Assembly (NCBI RefSeq): GCF_025200715.1
Contig: NZ_CP104143.1
Span: 1,674,001-1,738,000, forward strand
Source: Rhizobium sullae
GTDB taxonomy: Bacteria > Pseudomonadota > Alphaproteobacteria > Rhizobiales > Rhizobiaceae
Length of the DNA: 64,000 nucleotides
Direction: 5' to 3'
Shown here: piece after piece, positions 1 to 9,972 of the stretch
How positions within the stretch are numbered: the stretch's first letter is position 1
Layout of the letters: each line of letters opens with the position of its first letter
The notes under the pieces: model-generated
Database searches by the model: none
The model's input: the letters and a program-made list of their open reading frames with translations, nothing else
Told to the model about the DNA's origin: nothing
Made by a program: the position numbers and the translations under genes

Positions 1-1
1 A

Positions 2-127
2 GTGCCGCTTTATACCGCACAAGGCGTCGCGCAGGGTTCGCTGACGAGCCGGGCGTTCGATGCGCTTCTGGAGCTCGGCGAATCGCTGCTCTTCTCATGG
101 CTCTGGGACACGGCCGAACCCACCTGA
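2..127 (+). CDS. D-alanyl-D-alanine carboxypeptidase (penicillin-binding protein), C-terminal end
   Basis: Only the last 41 codons lie in the window, ending in TGA at 125-127; the 5' part is beyond the edge. The tail reads VPLYTAQGVAQGSLTSRAFD and then a hydrophobic LLELGESLLFSWLW stretch, which looks like the amphipathic membrane-anchoring tail of DacF/DacC-type low-molecular-weight penicillin-binding proteins. Those enzymes trim peptidoglycan pentapeptides in the periplasm. In rhizobia such a gene usually precedes tmk, which supports the call. The catalytic serine region is not present, so the identification rests on the tail and on synteny. Confidence 0.6.
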   Translation: MPLYTAQGVAQGSLTSRAFDALLELGESLLFSWLWDTAEPT

Positions 128-256
128 TCGCCATATTCATTGCCTAAATTGCCGGGGAAGGAACGGAAGGTGTCCAGCCTGACGGTTTCGCTTGGCCCTG
201 TCTTCGGATAGATAGGAAGAAAGCCCAGTGGCGCGGGCGCTGAAGAATGCGGGAAT

Positions 257-946
257 GTGTCATTGTCATCCGGTACGGGATTGTTCGTTACGTTTGAAGG
301 CGGGGAAGGGGCTGGGAAGTCCACGCAGATCCGCCGGCTGGCGGAAGCGCTGAGGGCGCGCGGCCATGAGGTTCTGCTGACGCGGGAACCCGGCGGCTCG
401 CCCGGTGCCGAAGCCGTGCGCCATGTGTTGCTGTCCGGCGCCGCGGAGGCCTTCGGCACGCGCATGGAAGCCATTCTCTTTGCCGCGGCCCGCAATGATC
501 ACGTCGAGGCGGTGATTCGCCCAGCGCTTCTTCAGAGCAAGATCGTGCTGTGCGACCGCTTCATGGATTCCTCGCGCGTCTATCAGGGCGTGACGGGCAA
601 TCTCGAGGCGGATTTCATCGAGACGCTGCAGCGGATTGCCGTCAACGGCGTCGTGCCGGATTGCACGCTGATCCTCGACATTCCAGCAAGGCTTGGTCTG
701 GAGCGAGTAAAGAAGCGCAGTGCGGCGACGGCCAGCGGACCGGACCGCTTCGAAAAGGACGAACTCGAAATCCACGAAAAACGCCGCGAAGCCTATCTCG
801 ACATAGCCGCGCGCGAACCGGAACGGTGCCACGTCGTCAACGCGACGCAGGACGAAGAGGCAATTGCCGCGGAAATTCTCGCGATCGTCAACCAGCTTCT
901 TGCACCCGTTGCCGCCGCGAAGATGCCGGAGGCCGCGCATGAGTGA
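257..946 (+). CDS. tmk: Thymidylate kinase
   Basis: Phosphorylates dTMP to dTDP using ATP, in the cytoplasm. The 229-residue protein has a P-loop near residues 15-23 ([10 protein letters not shown]), the DR motif followed by TREPGG near 42-48, and a CDRFMDSS segment near 97 that binds the thymidylate and carries the family's catalytic Arg. Length is normal (about 210-230). The start is GTG, giving [17 protein letters not shown]; no ATG lies near. Its 3' end overlaps the holB start by 8 bp, so the two are probably translationally coupled, an arrangement common in Rhizobiales. Confidence 0.95.
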   Translation: MSLSSGTGLFVTFEGGEGAGKSTQIRRLAEALRARGHEVLLTREPGGSPGAEAVRHVLLSGAAEAFGTRMEAILFAAARNDHVEAVIRPALLQSKIVLCDRFMDSSRVYQGVTGNLEADFIETLQRIAVNGVVPDCTLILDIPARLGLERVKKRSAATASGPDRFEKDELEIHEKRREAYLDIAAREPERCHVVNATQDEEAIAAEILAIVNQLLAPVAAAKMPEAAHE

Positions 947-1964
947 CGAGCGACCGGGACTTCTGGACGGCGCCATCTGGCCGGCCGAAAACACGAAACT
1001 CTTCGGGCATGACGGCGCACAAGCCTTTCTTTCGCAATCCTACCGCTCCGGCAAAGGCCATCACGCGGTCCTAATCGAGGGGCCGGAGGGGATCGGAAAG
1101 GCAACGCTGGCTTTTCGCTTTGCGAATTACGTTCTGTCGAATCCCGATCCGGCAATGGCGCCTACAGCGATCGGCGATCCCGACCCAGCCTCTTCCGTCA
1201 GCCGCCAGATCGCTTCAGGGGCGTCGCATAACCTGCTCTATCTTTCCCGTCCCGTCGACGAGAAGACAGGCAAGGTGAAGTCGGCGATCACGGTGGACGA
1301 GGTGCGGCGCGCCGGACGCTTCTTCTCGCAGACTTCCGGAACAGGCAACTGGCGCATCGTCATCATCGATCCGGCAGACGACATGAACCGCAACGCGGCA
1401 AACGCCATCCTGAAAATTCTCGAGGAGCCGCCGAAACGGGCGCTTTTCCTCGTGCTGTCGCATGCACCGGGCAAGCTTCTGCCGACGATCCGTTCCCGGT
1501 GTCTCCCGCTCAGGCTTTCGCCGCTGGATAATAGCGCTTTGGGTGCGGCGCTCGCCACTCTCGGCGTAAGCGGCAGCGATGCCTCGATGCTATCGGCGGC
1601 GAAGGGAAGCGTCGGGGAGGCATTGAAGCTTCTGAATTATGGGGGCGGCGAGATCATCGCGGCTTACAGCGAGGTCCTGTCGGCTCAAGGTCCGACGGCT
1701 CGAAAGGCGATGCATCGCCTGGCGGATGCCTTGTCCGGCAAGGATAGCGACACGGTCTTTGAGTTCTTCACGAGCTATGTCGGCGACGATCTCATGAGCC
1801 GGGCGCGCCAAGCGGCGCGGGTAGGGCAGCTTTCCGCCGCCGAACGGCTGGCACGGCTGCAATCCGATATCAACGAGCGGCTTGCCGTTTCCGACGCTTA
1901 CAATCTCGACCGCAAGCAGACGATCCTTAGTATTCTCGGCGATATCAAGCAGCCGGGGCCCTGA
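939..1964 (+). CDS. holB: DNA polymerase III delta-prime subunit
   Basis: Subunit of the clamp loader that places the beta clamp on primed DNA. The chosen ATG at 939 ([15 protein letters not shown]) overlaps the tmk stop; an in-frame extension back to 864 lies wholly inside tmk and does not resemble the family. The 341-residue product has a P-loop-like GPEGIGKAT segment, an [14 protein letters not shown] helix-strand region and the SRC motif (RSRCLPLRL), all typical of AAA+ clamp-loader subunits. The P-loop ends in Ala instead of Ser/Thr, in keeping with a subunit that need not hydrolyse ATP. Its stop directly abuts the stop of the convergent TauE gene. Confidence 0.92.
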   Translation: MSDERPGLLDGAIWPAENTKLFGHDGAQAFLSQSYRSGKGHHAVLIEGPEGIGKATLAFRFANYVLSNPDPAMAPTAIGDPDPASSVSRQIASGASHNLLYLSRPVDEKTGKVKSAITVDEVRRAGRFFSQTSGTGNWRIVIIDPADDMNRNAANAILKILEEPPKRALFLVLSHAPGKLLPTIRSRCLPLRLSPLDNSALGAALATLGVSGSDASMLSAAKGSVGEALKLLNYGGGEIIAAYSEVLSAQGPTARKAMHRLADALSGKDSDTVFEFFTSYVGDDLMSRARQAARVGQLSAAERLARLQSDINERLAVSDAYNLDRKQTILSILGDIKQPGP

Positions 1965-2765
1965 TCAGCCTGTGAGCAGCTTCCACGCGACGATTACAAG
2001 CGTGAGTGCAAGAACGATGCGGATCGTGCGTTCATGCAGCTTCGGCGCCAGGAGACTGCCGGCGATGATGCCCGGAATCGAACCGATCAGCAGCGCAATC
2101 AGCAGTGGCCAGTCGATCTCTCCGATGATCCAGTAGCCCATGCCGCCGATCAGCGTCAGCGGCACCGCATGGACGATATCGGAGCCGACGATTTCGCGGA
2201 CATCGAGCCGCGGATAAAGGACAAGCAGGATCGTCACGCCCAGTGCACCGGCGCCGACCGATGTCAGCGTAACGAGGATGCCGAGCGCCAGTCCGAGGAC
2301 GGTGGTGAGAATGACAATCGTCGCCGGGCGGGGCGGGGCGCGCTCGCCGGTGACCCGGCGGGCGAATGCGAGGATCTGCGCCCGGAAGACAAGCATCACC
2401 GCTGTCATGACGAGCAGCCAGCCAAGTGCAACGGTAATCGTATGGGCAACCTCGACGCTCTTGCGGTCGACGCCTGCCATCAGCCAGAGCATCAGAAGCG
2501 CTGCCGGGACGCTGCCCGCGCCCAGCGCGCCGACAACACGCCAGTTGATGCGGCCATGCATGCCATGAACCGCCGTGCCCGCCGTCTTTGTGACGGCGGC
2601 ATAAAGCAGGTCAGTGCCGACCGCGGTTGCCGGATGGATGCCGAAAAGCAGGACAAGCAGCGGCGTCATCAGCGAGCCGCCGCCGACGCCAGTGATGCCG
2701 ACAAGCGCGCCAACGAAAAAGCCGGAAAGCGAATAGAGCGGCTGAAAATTTTCGAGAAACGTCAA
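1965..2765 (-). CDS. TauE/SafE family sulfite exporter-like membrane protein
   Basis: The 266-residue, highly hydrophobic protein has two glycine-rich repeats typical of the family: GALVGITGVGGGSLMTPLL near residue 20 and LVTLTSVGAGALGVTILL in the second half. About eight membrane helices can be drawn. Members export small organosulfur or sulfonate anions, but the substrate here is unknown. It is convergent with holB with no gap and divergent from metG across 229 bp. Length fits the family (240-270). Confidence 0.82.
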   Translation of the reverse strand: MTFLENFQPLYSLSGFFVGALVGITGVGGGSLMTPLLVLLFGIHPATAVGTDLLYAAVTKTAGTAVHGMHGRINWRVVGALGAGSVPAALLMLWLMAGVDRKSVEVAHTITVALGWLLVMTAVMLVFRAQILAFARRVTGERAPPRPATIVILTTVLGLALGILVTLTSVGAGALGVTILLVLYPRLDVREIVGSDIVHAVPLTLIGGMGYWIIGEIDWPLLIALLIGSIPGIIAGSLLAPKLHERTIRIVLALTLVIVAWKLLTG

Positions 2766-2994
2766 GCGACGGGCCTCTGACGGACAGAGAAACGGCTTTT
2801 GTCCGCTGCTGGAAATCTCACGTCGATTGCGCCCCGTTCTTTATGTTCGCAAGGCCTAGAATGTGGCAGAAAGCGAGTCAAGCTCAGCGCTCCGGCAAAC
2901 CGCCAAATCACAGTCGCTTTGGAAACTTAGTGTTTCTCTTCTCCATGACATGCGCTAAGAGCGGCTGATATTTCGAGAGAGCAAGCCGGACACG

Positions 2995-4554
2995 ATGGCC
3001 GCCATGACAGACAAGACGCCTTTCTACATCACCACCGCGATTTCCTATCCGAACGGCAAGCCGCATATCGGCCATGCCTACGAGCTGATCGCGACGGACG
3101 CCATGGCACGCTTTCAGCGCCTTAATGGCCGCGATGTCTTCTTTCTGACGGGCACCGACGAGCACGGCCAGAAGATGCAGCAGACGGCACGCGCGGAGGG
3201 CATCACCGCCCAGGAGCTTGCCGACCGCAACTCCGGTGAGTTCCAGGCGATGGCCAAGCTGCTGAACGCCTCGAACGACGATTTCATCCGCACGACGGAA
3301 GCCCGCCACCACGAGGCCTCCAGGGACATCTGGAACCTGATGGCGGAAAACGGCGATGTCTACAAGGATTCCTACGCCGGCTGGTATTCGGTGCGCGACG
3401 AGGCCTATTACCAGGAAAACGAAACGGAGCTTCGCGCCGACGGCGTGCGCTACGGGCCGCAGGGCACGCCAGTCGAATGGGTGCAGGAGGAAAGCTACTT
3501 CTTCAAGCTTTCCGAATACCAGGACAAGCTCCTCAAGCACTATGAGGATAATCCCGATTTTATCGGCCCGGCCGAGCGGCGCAACGAAGTGATCTCCTTC
3601 GTCAAGTCCGGCTTGAAAGACCTTTCGATTTCGCGCACGACCTTCGATTGGGGAATCAGGGTACCCAACGATCCGGCGCACGTCATGTATGTCTGGGTCG
3701 ATGCGCTGACCAATTACATCACAGCGACCGGCTATCTCCAGGATCCGAACGGCCCGAGAGCGAAATACTGGCCGGCCAACGTTCACGTCATCGGCAAGGA
3801 CATCATCCGCTTCCACGCGGTCTATTGGCCAGCCTTCCTGATGTCGGCAAAGCTGCCACTGCCGAAGCGGGTCTTTGCGCATGGCTTCCTGCTCAACAAG
3901 GGCGAGAAGATGTCGAAGTCGGTCGGCAATGTCGTCGATCCCGTCAATCTGGTGAACCATTTCGGTCTCGATCAGGTGCGCTATTTCTTCCTGCGCGAAG
4001 TTTCCTTCGGTCAGGACGGCAGCTATAGCGAAGAGGCGATCGGCACGCGGATCAATTCCGATCTTGCGAACGGCATCGGCAATCTCGCGAGCCGCTCGCT
4101 GTCGATGATCTTTAAGAACTGCGACGGCCAGATTCCGGATTGCGGGCAGCTGATGGACGAGGACAAGGCGATGCTGGCTCAGGTCGACGCGCTGCTTGCC
4201 TCCACGCGCGACGATATGGACAAGCAGATGATCCACAGGGCACTCGCTTCCATCATAGCGGTTGTTTCGGAAACCGACCGCTATTTCGCAGGCCAGGAAC
4301 CGTGGGCGCTGAAGAAAACCGATCCGACGCGGATGGGCACCGTGCTTTATGTGGCGGCTGAAGTCGTCCGCCAGATTGCGATCCTGCTGCAGCCGTTCAT
4401 GCCGGAATCGGCGGGTAAGCTGCTCGACCTCGTCGCCGCACCTGCCGACAGGCGCGATTTCGCGGCACTGGGCGAAGCCGGACGCCTTGTTCCCGGAACG
4501 CCGCTGGAGGCTCCGAAGCCTGTCTTCCCGCGTTATGTGGCGCCGGAGGCCTGA
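2995..4554 (+). CDS. metG: Methionyl-tRNA synthetase
   Basis: Charges tRNA-Met in the cytoplasm. The class I signatures are clear: PHIGHAYE (HIGH-type) near residue 25 and [11 protein letters not shown] (KMSKS) near residue 305. The helical anticodon-binding domain follows, with the W-containing QEPWALKK segment. At 519 residues it is the short form without the C-terminal dimerisation (tRNA-binding OB-fold) extension. Two starts are possible: ATG 2995 (MAAMTDK) and ATG 3004 (MTDKTPF); neither has a strong Shine-Dalgarno sequence. tatD follows 8 bp after the stop and is probably cotranscribed. Confidence 0.96.
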   Translation: MAAMTDKTPFYITTAISYPNGKPHIGHAYELIATDAMARFQRLNGRDVFFLTGTDEHGQKMQQTARAEGITAQELADRNSGEFQAMAKLLNASNDDFIRTTEARHHEASRDIWNLMAENGDVYKDSYAGWYSVRDEAYYQENETELRADGVRYGPQGTPVEWVQEESYFFKLSEYQDKLLKHYEDNPDFIGPAERRNEVISFVKSGLKDLSISRTTFDWGIRVPNDPAHVMYVWVDALTNYITATGYLQDPNGPRAKYWPANVHVIGKDIIRFHAVYWPAFLMSAKLPLPKRVFAHGFLLNKGEKMSKSVGNVVDPVNLVNHFGLDQVRYFFLREVSFGQDGSYSEEAIGTRINSDLANGIGNLASRSLSMIFKNCDGQIPDCGQLMDEDKAMLAQVDALLASTRDDMDKQMIHRALASIIAVVSETDRYFAGQEPWALKKTDPTRMGTVLYVAAEVVRQIAILLQPFMPESAGKLLDLVAAPADRRDFAALGEAGRLVPGTPLEAPKPVFPRYVAPEA

Positions 4555-4562
4555 GGTCTGCC

Positions 4563-5345
4563 ATGCTGATCGATACGCATTGCCATCTGGATTTCGCCGA
4601 TTTCGAGGAGGAGCGCGATGAAATCGTGTCTCGCGCGCATCAGGCCGGCGTGAAGCAGATGGTGACGATCTCGACCCGGGTGCGGAAGCTCGAAAAGCTG
4701 CTCGCGATCACCGAGAAATATCCCTCGGTCTTCTGCTCCGTCGGCACGCATCCGAACAATGCGGATGAGGAGCTCGAGATCCAGACCGAAGATCTCGTGC
4801 GCCTCGCCAATGCCCATGAGAAGATCGTCGCGATCGGCGAGGCTGGGCTCGATTACTTCTACGACACCCAGAGGCCGGAGGATCAAAAGACCGGTTTTTT
4901 GCGCCACATCGCTGCCGCACGCGAAACGCAGTTGCCGCTGGTGATCCATAGCCGTAGCGCCGACGAGGACATGGCGGCGATCCTGACAGAGGAGACCGGG
5001 AAGGGGGCCTTCCCCTTCATTCTCCACTGCTTCTCGGCCGGCCCCGGGCTTGCCCGAACCGGCGTCGAACTCGGCGGCTACATTTCCTTCTCGGGCATCC
5101 TCACCTTTCCGAAATCCGAGGAGTTGCGGGCGATCGCCAAAACGGTTCCGCACGACCGGCTGCTGGTCGAAACCGACGCGCCTTACCTTGCGCCTAAGCG
5201 CTGGCGGGGCAAGCGCAACGAGCCGTCCTATGTGGTGAATACCGCCGAGATTCTGGCTGAAACGCTCGGCGTCAGCCACGCCGAGATGGCGCGGATCACC
5301 ACCGAGAACGCTTTCCGGCTCTTCTCGAAGATGCCGAAGGTCTAG
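4563..5345 (+). CDS. tatD: TatD family metal-dependent DNase
   Basis: The 260-residue amidohydrolase-fold protein starts MLIDTHCHLDF, the HxH metal site of TatD/YcfH proteins. Further ligands appear as GEAGLDYFYD (Glu), VIHSRSA (His), ILHCFSAGP (His) and ETDAPYLAPK (Asp), all at family spacing. TatD-type enzymes are Mg-dependent 3'-5' exonucleases tied to DNA repair; the YcfH branch is usually found next to tmk-holB-metG, as here. It sits between metG (8 bp) and the metallo-hydrolase (4 bp), implying one operon. Confidence 0.93.
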   Translation: MLIDTHCHLDFADFEEERDEIVSRAHQAGVKQMVTISTRVRKLEKLLAITEKYPSVFCSVGTHPNNADEELEIQTEDLVRLANAHEKIVAIGEAGLDYFYDTQRPEDQKTGFLRHIAAARETQLPLVIHSRSADEDMAAILTEETGKGAFPFILHCFSAGPGLARTGVELGGYISFSGILTFPKSEELRAIAKTVPHDRLLVETDAPYLAPKRWRGKRNEPSYVVNTAEILAETLGVSHAEMARITTENAFRLFSKMPKV

Positions 5346-5349
5346 CCGC

Positions 5350-6180
5350 GTGCGTTACCGGCGGCGCTTCACCATTCTCGGCTGCGCGTCGTCGCCCGGC
5401 GTGCCGCGCATCACCGGCGATTGGGGCGCCTGCGATCCGGCCAACCCGAAGAACCGCCGCACGCGCGCAGCCTTCATGGTACAGCAATACGATGACAACG
5501 GCGGGGTCACGACCGTCGTCATCGATACCGGATCGGACTTTCGCGAACAGATGATCGCCGCCAAGGTAGAGCACATCGACGCCGTGCTCTATACGCATCC
5601 GCATGCCGACCATATTCACGGCATCGACGATCTGCGCGGCTATTTTCACAACGCCCAGCAGCGCGTGCCGATCTATGCCAATCCATTCACGATGGACCGC
5701 ATTCGCCAGGGCTTCAGCTACTGCATCGAAACGCCGCCCGGCAGCAACTATCCGCCAATCGTCGAACCGATCCTGATCGAGGATATCGAGATACCGATCG
5801 CCATCAGCGGCGCCGGCGGCACGATTCCGTTCAGGCCGCATCTGCAGCAGCACGGCGATATCCACTCGCTCGGCTTCAGAATAGGCGATGTCGCTTATTG
5901 CAGCGATATCAGTGACTTTCCACCGGAGACTATAGAAAAACTTCAAGGTCTCGACACCCTCATCATCGACGCCCTGCAGTATCGCTACCATCCGAGCCAT
6001 CTGTCGCTTGAGCAATCGCTAGACTGGATCGGGCGGCTGAAGCCGAAGCGAGCAATCCTGACACATATGCATACGCCACTCGACTACGACACCTTGATGG
6101 CCGAGACGCCGGATCATGTTGTGCCTGCCTATGATCAGATGCAGTTCGAGATCGAACTGGACGAGCTTCGCGCGATTTAG
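5350..6180 (+). CDS. MBL-fold metallo-hydrolase (PhnP-like)
   Basis: The 276-residue protein starts at GTG 5350, 4 bp after tatD, and opens with RFTILGCASSPGVPRITGDW, as in PhnP/RNase Z-like members. The metal-binding motif THPHADHIHGID is near residue 82, with later ligands in YCSDISDF and LTHMHTPLDYD. This branch includes phosphodiesterases acting on cyclic nucleotides or phosphoribosyl cyclic phosphate; the true substrate is not known. No phn genes are nearby, so the operon context (tmk to tatD) argues for a housekeeping nucleotide role, which is inference. Confidence 0.85.
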   Translation: MRYRRRFTILGCASSPGVPRITGDWGACDPANPKNRRTRAAFMVQQYDDNGGVTTVVIDTGSDFREQMIAAKVEHIDAVLYTHPHADHIHGIDDLRGYFHNAQQRVPIYANPFTMDRIRQGFSYCIETPPGSNYPPIVEPILIEDIEIPIAISGAGGTIPFRPHLQQHGDIHSLGFRIGDVAYCSDISDFPPETIEKLQGLDTLIIDALQYRYHPSHLSLEQSLDWIGRLKPKRAILTHMHTPLDYDTLMAETPDHVVPAYDQMQFEIELDELRAI

Positions 6181-6283
6181 AGGAGGGGCTTCCAGGCCTT
6201 CCCGAACGTCGATCCAGGCCTTCAAGCACTTGGAATAGCGACGATTTCCTTTATAAGGGATTGGGTTTGAAAAAGGCCCTTCC

Positions 6284-6673
6284 ATGACGAAGATTTTCAA
6301 TCCGCCGTCGGTTCGCCGACCTTTCGGAAACTATAATCACGGCCTGATGGTGCCGCCTGGCGCTTCGCTGCTGGTGACATCCGGCCAACTCGGGATCGGT
6401 CTCGACGACAGTGTGCCCAAGGGTATGACGGCGCAGGCGGAACTGTGCTTCGAGGCAATCAAGGCCATCCTTGAAGACGCGGATATGAGCTTTGCAGATG
6501 TCATCCGCATTTCTGGCTTCCTGACGCAGCGCGAGGACTTTCCGGCCTATATGGCCGTGCGCGACCGCTATACAGCCGACCCAAAGCCGACGTCGACGCT
6601 CATCATCGTCAGCGGGTTCACCCGGGCGGAATTCTTGGTGGAAGTGGAGGTAACGGCCGCCAAGGTCTTTTAG
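6284..6673 (+). CDS. RidA (YjgF/YER057c/UK114) family protein
   Basis: The 129-residue protein has the fold signature of RidA, from NYNHGLMVPPGASLLVTSGQ through to the C-terminal block EFLVEVEVTAAKVF. RidA proteins hydrolyse reactive enamine/imine intermediates or act in degradation pathways. The C-terminal Arg of canonical RidA (around residue 105) would fall in the segment SGFTRAEFLVEVE, where an Arg is present, so imine deaminase activity is possible. Its stop overlaps by 4 bp the stop of the convergent oxidoreductase. The 103 bp upstream show no recognisable regulatory motif. Confidence 0.85.
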   Translation: MTKIFNPPSVRRPFGNYNHGLMVPPGASLLVTSGQLGIGLDDSVPKGMTAQAELCFEAIKAILEDADMSFADVIRISGFLTQREDFPAYMAVRDRYTADPKPTSTLIIVSGFTRAEFLVEVEVTAAKVF

Positions 6674-7251
6674 AACCCCTCCATAGCGGTCTTCACCCTT
6701 TCGAGGAAATTTGCGCGGGTTTCCGGCGTGCAGTTGTTCATGTCATAGTGGGCAAGGAAGGTGACCGGCTTCAGCGGGTTTATCTGGGCGCGCAGTACGC
6801 GCTTGACGATCTTCTTTGGCGGATTGCCTGCCACAAAGGCACGGAAGGGCGTGGCGCCGTAAGTCAGGACGGCTCCAAGCTTGCCGATATGGCGGAGCCG
6901 GGATTCGACCTTTCCATCAACCAGTTCGAAAGATACGCCCGGCAGCCACACGCGATCGAAATATCCTTTCAGGATTGCCGGAAAACCGAAATTCCAAACC
7001 GGTGTGACGATGACAAGTCCTTCCGCCTGCTTGAGCCGATCGACATAGGGTTTCACCAAAGCAATATTGTCCGGATAGTCGTGATAGGCGAGGCGATCAT
7101 GGCGGGAGAGCACCGGATCGAAATTCTCCGCATAGAGATCGCAGCCGTCAACTTCGTGTCCGGCCTTCGTGAGGCTTTCGACTGCCTGCCGGTAAAGGGC
7201 TGCGCCGTAGCTTTCCTCAACCGGATGCGAATGAAGGACAAGAACCCTCAC
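6670..7251 (-). CDS. NAD(P)H-dependent flavodoxin-fold oxidoreductase (NQO1/MdaB-like)
   Basis: The 193-residue protein begins MRVLVLHSHPVEESYGAALY, the phosphate-binding loop of flavodoxin-like quinone reductases. It has TPVWNFGFPAILKGYFDRVW near residue 85, matching the FMN/FAD isoalloxazine loop of the family. It would reduce quinones or other acceptors with NAD(P)H. Its ATG overlaps the stop of the FAD-linked oxidase by 4 bp, so it is the last gene of the six-gene minus-strand operon that starts at 12742. A role in passing electrons for the oxidase is possible but unproven. Confidence 0.83.
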   Translation of the reverse strand: MRVLVLHSHPVEESYGAALYRQAVESLTKAGHEVDGCDLYAENFDPVLSRHDRLAYHDYPDNIALVKPYVDRLKQAEGLVIVTPVWNFGFPAILKGYFDRVWLPGVSFELVDGKVESRLRHIGKLGAVLTYGATPFRAFVAGNPPKKIVKRVLRAQINPLKPVTFLAHYDMNNCTPETRANFLERVKTAMEGF

Positions 7252-8657
7252 GAGGGCTCCATGACGCTGGCAAGCCCCGGGAACAGATAATTCTTGCCCG
7301 CCGAGAAGTCGAAATCGGGATTCTCCCAGGCGATCATCTTGCCTGGATTGAGCAGTCCCTTCGGGTCGGTCTCATGCTTGAAGGCAAGCTGAATTTTGTC
7401 GGTGCGCTTCATGCCGCCTTCCTCCAGCGTATAGCGGTGCGGGTTGAAGATCGGGCAGCCGTGATCCTGATGTATGTAGATGATTTCTTCGAGGCGCTCT
7501 TCCGTCGTGTAACGCACCAGCGGCAGGCCCGAGCACTGAATCTGGCCATCGAACCTGATGAATTCGAGATGCCCAGGCACTTCGTCGCCAAAGATTTCGA
7601 CCATCTTCCGAACCTTCTCGACATGATCCGGTCCCGGATACTGCACCTGCAGATAGGTGAAAGTCGGATCGATCTTCAGCGCGCGCAGCGTCGTATGGTT
7701 CCAGGCAAGCTCGTAGGCGTGCGGAATGCCCCGCATGCTCTCCACCTTGTCGGAGCGAAAGATGATCTCACCCTTCTGTGATGCAGCAAAGGCGAGGAAT
7801 GCATCCATGGAATGCGGCGCGATCATCAGGACGACGACCGACTGGTCCTTGCGAATGTAGGGTCTGTGGCGGGTGAAATAGTCTTGCGGGATCGGAGCGG
7901 CAATCGGCGCGATCTCCTTGACGAGGATGCCGTTGCACCGTGCAAGCGCATCCGAGAAGCGGACGGCCGCCATGAAGTCGTCATAGCCGACCAGCACATC
8001 CGCCCAGTCGTAGGCCGGCGCGAGCGGCATTTCGATCTCGGTGATGATACCGTTGGTGCCGTAGGCATGGCTGACTTTCTGCAAGTCCCACCCCGTCAGG
8101 TCGAGCACCCGTGGCTCGGCTTCCATGGTGACGACGCGCAGCCGCAGGATATTGCCGAGGTCGCGCAGTCCGCCCCAGGTGATCGAGCCAACGCCACCGG
8201 AGCCGCCGGCAATGAAGCCACCAATCGTCGCCGTCTGCGCCGTCGACGGATGGAAGCGCAGTTCCTGACCGGAATGGGCCTTCGTCTGCTTGTCCAACTG
8301 GGCGATGACGATGCCGGGCTCGCAGATGACGCGTCCCGGATGGATTTCCTTGATCTTGTCCATGGCCGCAAGGTTGAGCACGATGCCTCCCGAAAGTGGC
8401 ATGGCCTGGCCGTAATTGCCTGTGCCGGCGCCGCGCGGCGTCACCGGGACGCCATGCGCGAAGGCGACCTTCAGCGTCTGGATGACCTCCTCCTCGCTCT
8501 TCGGGGTGACGACGAGATCGGCCGTCACACTGTCGAGCTGCGCCTTCAGGATAGGCGAGTACCAATAGAAATCGCGGCTCTTCTGTCGCACGAGCGCCGG
8601 ATTGTCCTCAACGGCGATTCCTGCAAGTTCCTTTTTGATCTTCTCGTAGTCCGGCAT
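7248..8657 (-). CDS. FAD-linked oxidase (PCMH-type FAD-binding, GlcD-like)
   Basis: The 469-residue protein carries an FAD-binding type 4 domain: VTPKSEEEVIQTLKVAFAHG, then TPRGAGTGNYGQAMPL (FAD pyrophosphate loop), and TIGGFIAGGSGGVGSITWG. The C-terminus has GLLNPGKMI, as in glycolate or lactate dehydrogenases. I place the start at ATG 8657 (MPDYEKIKKEL), which has GGAG six bases upstream and lies 1 bp from the upstream stop; a start at 8687 would run into that gene. The substrate is unknown. Clustering with an amidohydrolase and an N-compound-type ABC transporter suggests oxidation of a nitrogen-containing metabolite. Confidence 0.85.
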   Translation of the reverse strand: MPDYEKIKKELAGIAVEDNPALVRQKSRDFYWYSPILKAQLDSVTADLVVTPKSEEEVIQTLKVAFAHGVPVTPRGAGTGNYGQAMPLSGGIVLNLAAMDKIKEIHPGRVICEPGIVIAQLDKQTKAHSGQELRFHPSTAQTATIGGFIAGGSGGVGSITWGGLRDLGNILRLRVVTMEAEPRVLDLTGWDLQKVSHAYGTNGIITEIEMPLAPAYDWADVLVGYDDFMAAVRFSDALARCNGILVKEIAPIAAPIPQDYFTRHRPYIRKDQSVVVLMIAPHSMDAFLAFAASQKGEIIFRSDKVESMRGIPHAYELAWNHTTLRALKIDPTFTYLQVQYPGPDHVEKVRKMVEIFGDEVPGHLEFIRFDGQIQCSGLPLVRYTTEERLEEIIYIHQDHGCPIFNPHRYTLEEGGMKRTDKIQLAFKHETDPKGLLNPGKMIAWENPDFDFSAGKNYLFPGLASVMEPS

Positions 8658-8658
8658 G

Positions 8659-9972
8659 TCAGGCTCCAACGATGCTATCGAGTTCACGGTAATCCGGCAG
8701 GCTGCGGTCGATCACCTTGCCGCGTCGAAGCACGACGCGGTCAGACTGCGGACGGGAAAGGAATTCGCTCCAACGCCGGGCGCTGAAGAGGACGAGATCG
8801 GCGGGGCTTCCCGCCGCGATCCGGCCGATATCCGGGCGGCCGACGATCGACGCCGGCGACGTGGTGATGACGCGGGCGGCGGTATCCAGCGGATGATCGA
8901 GATGCAGGATGCGTACCGCCTCGCGGAACACCTCGACCGGATCAAGGTCGCCGTAGGCATAGAAGGGATCGCGGGCATTGTCGGAGGCGACGGCGGTCTT
9001 GACGCCGGCTGCGGCAAGCTCCTTGAAGAGCGTCACTCCGCGCCACCGCGGTGTCCTCCCTGGATAGCGGTCCTGCAGATACAGGTTGCACATCGGAAGC
9101 GAGATGATCGAGAGGCCAGCTTTGGCGACCAAGTCAACAGTCCTCCGGGCGAGACCGTTATCCTGCCGCGCGAGCGAGCAGCAGTGGCCGGCTGTGACGT
9201 TGCCTTGAAAGCCGTTGCGGATCACCGCATCGGCGATTGCCTTCAGCGTTTCCGCGCCCGGATCGTCGGTCTCGTCGACATGGAGGTCGACATCGAGTCC
9301 ATTGTCCGCTGCGGTTCGAAACAGCGTATCGAGTTGCCAGACGAGGTCAGGCCCAGTCCTCGTGACCCCGCCAAGCAGCCCGCCTTTTTCGCGAACCACC
9401 GTCACGAGATCGGCAAAGTAGGCGGCATCCACCATGAATTCCATCGGGAAGAGTGCGACGGCCTGCAACGTAATCCTGTCCCTCCAGGCCTCCCGTAGCT
9501 CATCGAAGACATCGAACGAAATTCGATGTTGCGGCGCGATGGAATCGAGATGGGTACGGATGAGGCTAGTGCCGTGGGCATAGGCGGACCGCAGCGAGAA
9601 TTCCATACGCTTCCTGACGTCGGCGGCGGACCAGTATGCCTCGCGGTCTGCGCGCACGGCTTCCAATGCCCCCATGAAGGTGCCGTCGGGATTGGCATTG
9701 CGCGACCAGATATGTCCTTTGTCGAGATGCGTATGAATGTCTGCGAAGCACGGCCAGACCATGCCGCCCTTGAGGTCAGACTTTGCATAGTCCGCCGGTG
9801 CCTCGCCTGGCGGCAGAACGGCGGAAACCAGACCGTCGGCGACGACGATATCGGCTCTGACCAGTCCCTCTTCGGCTGGCGCGTCATAACGGCCAACAGC
9901 GGCTGCCGGAAGCGTCGCATTGCTCAGCACGAAGCGGCCGGCATTGGGAGGCGAGATGAAGGAATAGGTCAT
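8659..9972 (-). CDS. Cytosine-deaminase-like amidohydrolase
   Basis: The 437-residue metal-dependent hydrolase has the CodA-type ligand pattern: FADIHTHLDKGHIW (HxH), DLHVDETDDPGAET (His plus catalytic Glu), VTAGHCCSLA (His) and ASDNARDPFYAYGDLDP (Asp and active-site loop). CodA relatives deaminate cytosine, isoguanine, creatinine or other cyclic ureas and guanidines. The start overlaps the permease stop by one base, so it is in the ABC operon. With the creatininase-family gene in the same regulon, a cyclic amide or N-heterocycle is a reasonable guess for the substrate; this is inference. Confidence 0.85.
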   Translation of the reverse strand: MTYSFISPPNAGRFVLSNATLPAAAVGRYDAPAEEGLVRADIVVADGLVSAVLPPGEAPADYAKSDLKGGMVWPCFADIHTHLDKGHIWSRNANPDGTFMGALEAVRADREAYWSAADVRKRMEFSLRSAYAHGTSLIRTHLDSIAPQHRISFDVFDELREAWRDRITLQAVALFPMEFMVDAAYFADLVTVVREKGGLLGGVTRTGPDLVWQLDTLFRTAADNGLDVDLHVDETDDPGAETLKAIADAVIRNGFQGNVTAGHCCSLARQDNGLARRTVDLVAKAGLSIISLPMCNLYLQDRYPGRTPRWRGVTLFKELAAAGVKTAVASDNARDPFYAYGDLDPVEVFREAVRILHLDHPLDTAARVITTSPASIVGRPDIGRIAAGSPADLVLFSARRWSEFLSRPQSDRVVLRRGKVIDRSLPDYRELDSIVGA